Source: Afipia sp. (GTDB lineage Bacteria > Pseudomonadota > Alphaproteobacteria > Rhizobiales > Xanthobacteraceae). From it: a DNA stretch of 64,000 nt. This document shows positions 62,615-64,000 of the stretch, piece by piece. Positions within the stretch are counted from its first letter, which is position 1. Each line of letters opens with the position of its first letter. Location: NCBI GenBank assembly GCA_017308575.1, contig JAFKEQ010000002.1:312832-376831 (forward strand). The letters run 5' to 3'. The position numbers and the translations under genes were made by a program. Under the pieces are notes generated by a model. The model had not been told where the DNA came from. It saw only the letters and a program-made list of their open reading frames with translations, and did no database searches.

Positions 62615-63088
62615 TTGACATATCCCTTCACCATTTCCGATTTGCGTCAGCAGCCTGCGTTTTTCGACGCGGTCGCGGACCGCATCTGGCGGGCATGGTG
62701 GAAGGAGCAGGGCGTTCCAGCGGATTATATTGCGGGGCGGTTGCGGGAGAACATAAGCCCGTCGCCGATTCCGTTCGCCCTGGTGGCGCACCGTGGCGAA
62801 ACCTTTATCGGGACGGCTTCGGTCATCGCTTCGGACCTCGAGGATCGCCCGCAATATTCGCCTTGGGTCGCGGCGGTGTGGGTGGAGCCCAAATTCCGCA
62901 TGCAGGAGATTGGCTCGGGACTGGTCGCTAGAGCGGCGGAGGATACTTTCGCGCTCCATATTCGCCGGGTTTACCTTTGCGCCACCCACGAGCGGCGGAG
63001 ATTTTACACCCGCCTCGGCTGGACTCCCGTCGAGGAAGGGGTCGGGGAACGGAAGCTCGCGGTTTTTGTGAAGCACGCTGGGTCTTGA
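62615..63088 (+). CDS. GNAT family N-acetyltransferase
   Basis: A 157-residue acetyltransferase. PWVAAVWVEPKFRMQEIGSG contains the family's strand 4 and the pyrophosphate loop (M-Q-E-I-G-S-G form of R/Q-x-x-G-x-G/A), and RRFYTRLGWTPVEE the C-terminal strand. Start is TTG at 62615. It ends at the trp leader promoter, whose -35-like element overlaps the stop. Confidence 0.82.
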   Translation: MTYPFTISDLRQQPAFFDAVADRIWRAWWKEQGVPADYIAGRLRENISPSPIPFALVAHRGETFIGTASVIASDLEDRPQYSPWVAAVWVEPKFRMQEIGSGLVARAAEDTFALHIRRVYLCATHERRRFYTRLGWTPVEEGVGERKLAVFVKHAGS

Positions 63089-63113
63089 CTCTGCCAGCGC
63101 CGGATGGTGTTTT
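63085..63113 (+). promoter_or_regulatory. Putative trp leader promoter
   Basis: TTGACT (63085-63090) and TGTTTT (63108-63113) are spaced by 17 bases. Transcription from it would start about at the leader ATG (63121), i.e. a leaderless leader-peptide mRNA as known in Sinorhizobium. The -10 element is weak, so it is a proposal. Confidence 0.5.
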
Positions 63114-63120
63114 GCCTGTC

Positions 63121-63168
63121 ATGAGCACCCTGTCCAACCCGTCCCGTCTGTGGTGGCGCACCTTCTAA
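63121..63168 (+). CDS. trpL: trp operon leader peptide
   Basis: A 15-residue peptide, MSTLSNPSRLWWRTF, with tandem Trp codons (TGGTGG at 63151-63156) before the stop. No ribosome site precedes the ATG, fitting a leaderless mRNA. Stalling at the Trp codons when tryptophan is short would favour the antiterminator that follows. It precedes the trpE(G) gene directly. Confidence 0.85.
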   Translation: MSTLSNPSRLWWRTF

Positions 63169-63172
63169 AGGT

Positions 63173-63237
63173 GGCCGGTGCGATTTATTTAAATTCCCAA
63201 TCGTCGAGGCCGTCATCGCAGAGCGACGGCCTTTTTC
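63173..63237 (+). promoter_or_regulatory. Transcription attenuator of trpE(G)
   Basis: Terminator: AGGCCGTC (63207-63214) pairs with GACGGCCT (63225-63232), then a run of T. Antiterminator: GGCC (63173-63176) and CGAT (63181-63184) can pair with GGCC (63208-63211) and ATCG (63200-63203), which would block the terminator's left arm. Together with the Trp codons just upstream this is a standard attenuation device. Confidence 0.82.
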
Positions 63238-63284
63238 GTTTGTCCTGTGTGGCGTTCCTCCGGCAAGTCTCGTAAGAGGACCAG

Positions 63285-64000
63285 ATGAACAGGACCCTTT
63301 TCTCCCTCCCTCCGCAGAGCGAATACCGGACCGCCCGCGGCCTCGATGTGGCGCGTTCGGTCGAGCATTTCACCGGCGGCGCGGCGCTGGATCGGCTGAT
63401 CGAGCGGCTCGACACCCGCCGCGGCGTGGTTCTGTCGTCCGGCACCACGGTGCCCGGTCGTTATGAAAGTTTCGACCTTGGTTTCGCTGATCCGCCGCTG
63501 CGGCTGGAAACAGCGGGGACCGAGTTCTTCATTGAGGCGCTGAATGCGCGCGGCAAGGTGCTGGTGGCGTTTCTTGCCGCGACCTTGAAAGAGCCTTGCG
63601 TCGTCATCACCGACAAGAGCGCGACCCGCTTGTCCGGTCACATTCTGCGCGGCGATGCGCCGGTGGACGAGGACCAGCGCACGCGGCGCGCCTCGGTTGT
63701 GTCGCTGGTGCGCGACATCATTGCGGCCTTCAGCGCGCCGGACGATTCGCTGCTCGGCTTGTTCGGCGCCTTCGCCTACGATCTCGTCTTCCAGTTCGAG
63801 GATCTGAAGCAGAAGCGTGCGCGCGAGAAGGATCAGCGCGACATCGTTCTCTACATTCCCGACAGCATCCTGGCCTATGACCGCGCCACCGGGCGCGGTG
63901 TGATCCTCAATTACGAGTTCTCGTTCGGCGGGCAATCCACCAAGGGGCTCGACCGCGCGACGCCGGAAAGCGTGTACGCCAGGACAAAGCGCGAAGGCTT
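63285..64000 (+). CDS. trpE(G): Anthranilate synthase, TrpE(G) fusion type (3' end outside window)
   Basis: Start ATG at 63285 with AAGAGGA just upstream; 238 codons are seen and the frame stays open to the window end. The N-terminus (FSLPPQSEYRTARGLDVARS, then GVVLSSGTTVPGRYESFDLG, and LLGLFGAFAYDLVFQFE) fits the component I domain of the rhizobial TrpE(G) fusion, which joins synthase and glutamine amidotransferase in one chain. It makes anthranilate from chorismate and glutamine. That the second domain is fused lies outside the window and is inferred from the N-terminal likeness and leader type. Confidence 0.88.
   Translation, partial: MNRTLFSLPPQSEYRTARGLDVARSVEHFTGGAALDRLIERLDTRRGVVLSSGTTVPGRYESFDLGFADPPLRLETAGTEFFIEALNARGKVLVAFLAATLKEPCVVITDKSATRLSGHILRGDAPVDEDQRTRRASVVSLVRDIIAAFSAPDDSLLGLFGAFAYDLVFQFEDLKQKRAREKDQRDIVLYIPDSILAYDRATGRGVILNYEFSFGGQSTKGLDRATPESVYARTKREG

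Noticed and set aside
1..64000. Genomic island or prophage boundaries (tRNA plus integrase)
   Set aside because: No tRNA, integrase, recombinase or transposase gene was found, and base composition looks even apart from slightly AT-richer glycan genes at the left end.

Overview
This is about 64 kb of chromosomal DNA from an alphaproteobacterium, most likely a Bradyrhizobium/Afipia/Rhodopseudomonas relative (Nitrobacteraceae). The strongest marker is the single-gene cytochrome b-c1 fusion (fbcH) behind a Rieske gene. A fused trpE(G) with a rhizobial-type leader peptide, small rhizobial proteins (DUF4170, DUF6111, DUF1285) and high GC content agree with this. No rRNA, tRNA, CRISPR array, prophage or insertion sequence was seen.

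Region 1 (1-14394) is a surface-polysaccharide locus. A minus-strand operon (8919 to 1698) carries a sulfotransferase/coiled-coil/GT2 fusion, a GT4 glycosyltransferase, a SAM methyltransferase and the Wzm/Wzt exporter. It runs head-on into an EXT-like glycosyltransferase and a pyruvyltransferase-like gene. A divergent plus-strand operon makes dTDP-L-rhamnose (rfbB, rfbA, rfbC, rfbD) and adds two GT2 glycosyltransferases. All its rfb joints overlap.

Region 2 (14391-20276) is the most unusual part: a lasso-type RiPP cluster next to the polysaccharide genes. It has a 37-residue precursor gene, an exporter ABC protein, a PqqD-like leader-binding protein (B1), a transglutaminase-fold protease on the opposite strand (B2) and an asparagine-synthetase-like cyclase (C). 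A PIMT-like methyltransferase precedes the precursor. The precursor has the YxxPxLxxxG leader motif but no usual Thr at the cleavage site. Its only acidic residue after that motif is an Asp followed by Gly.

Region 3 (20329-32920) is catabolic: a GntR regulator, a phytanoyl-CoA dioxygenase-like enzyme, a SAF-domain dehydrogenase, an acyl-CoA dehydrogenase, a His-rich cupin and a flavin reductase-like protein. A fatty-acid beta-oxidation operon follows (FadE-like, thiolase, FadB/J-like, thioesterase).

Region 4 (33002-42676) holds an Old Yellow Enzyme, DUF1993, a lytic transglycosylase, a ScfR/RamB-type regulator divergent from isocitrate lyase with an operator-like repeat between them, and several small enzymes. 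Region 5 (42680-52512) is a TonB receptor with a DUF2946 protein behind a Zur-like palindrome, then a MoxR/DUF58/BatA-DUF4159 module. Region 6 (52755-64000) is housekeeping: CoA Nudix hydrolase, CCA-adding enzyme, a double-barrel Omp25-like protein, hemF, trmL, petA-fbcH, and finally a trp leader/attenuator with the start of trpE(G).
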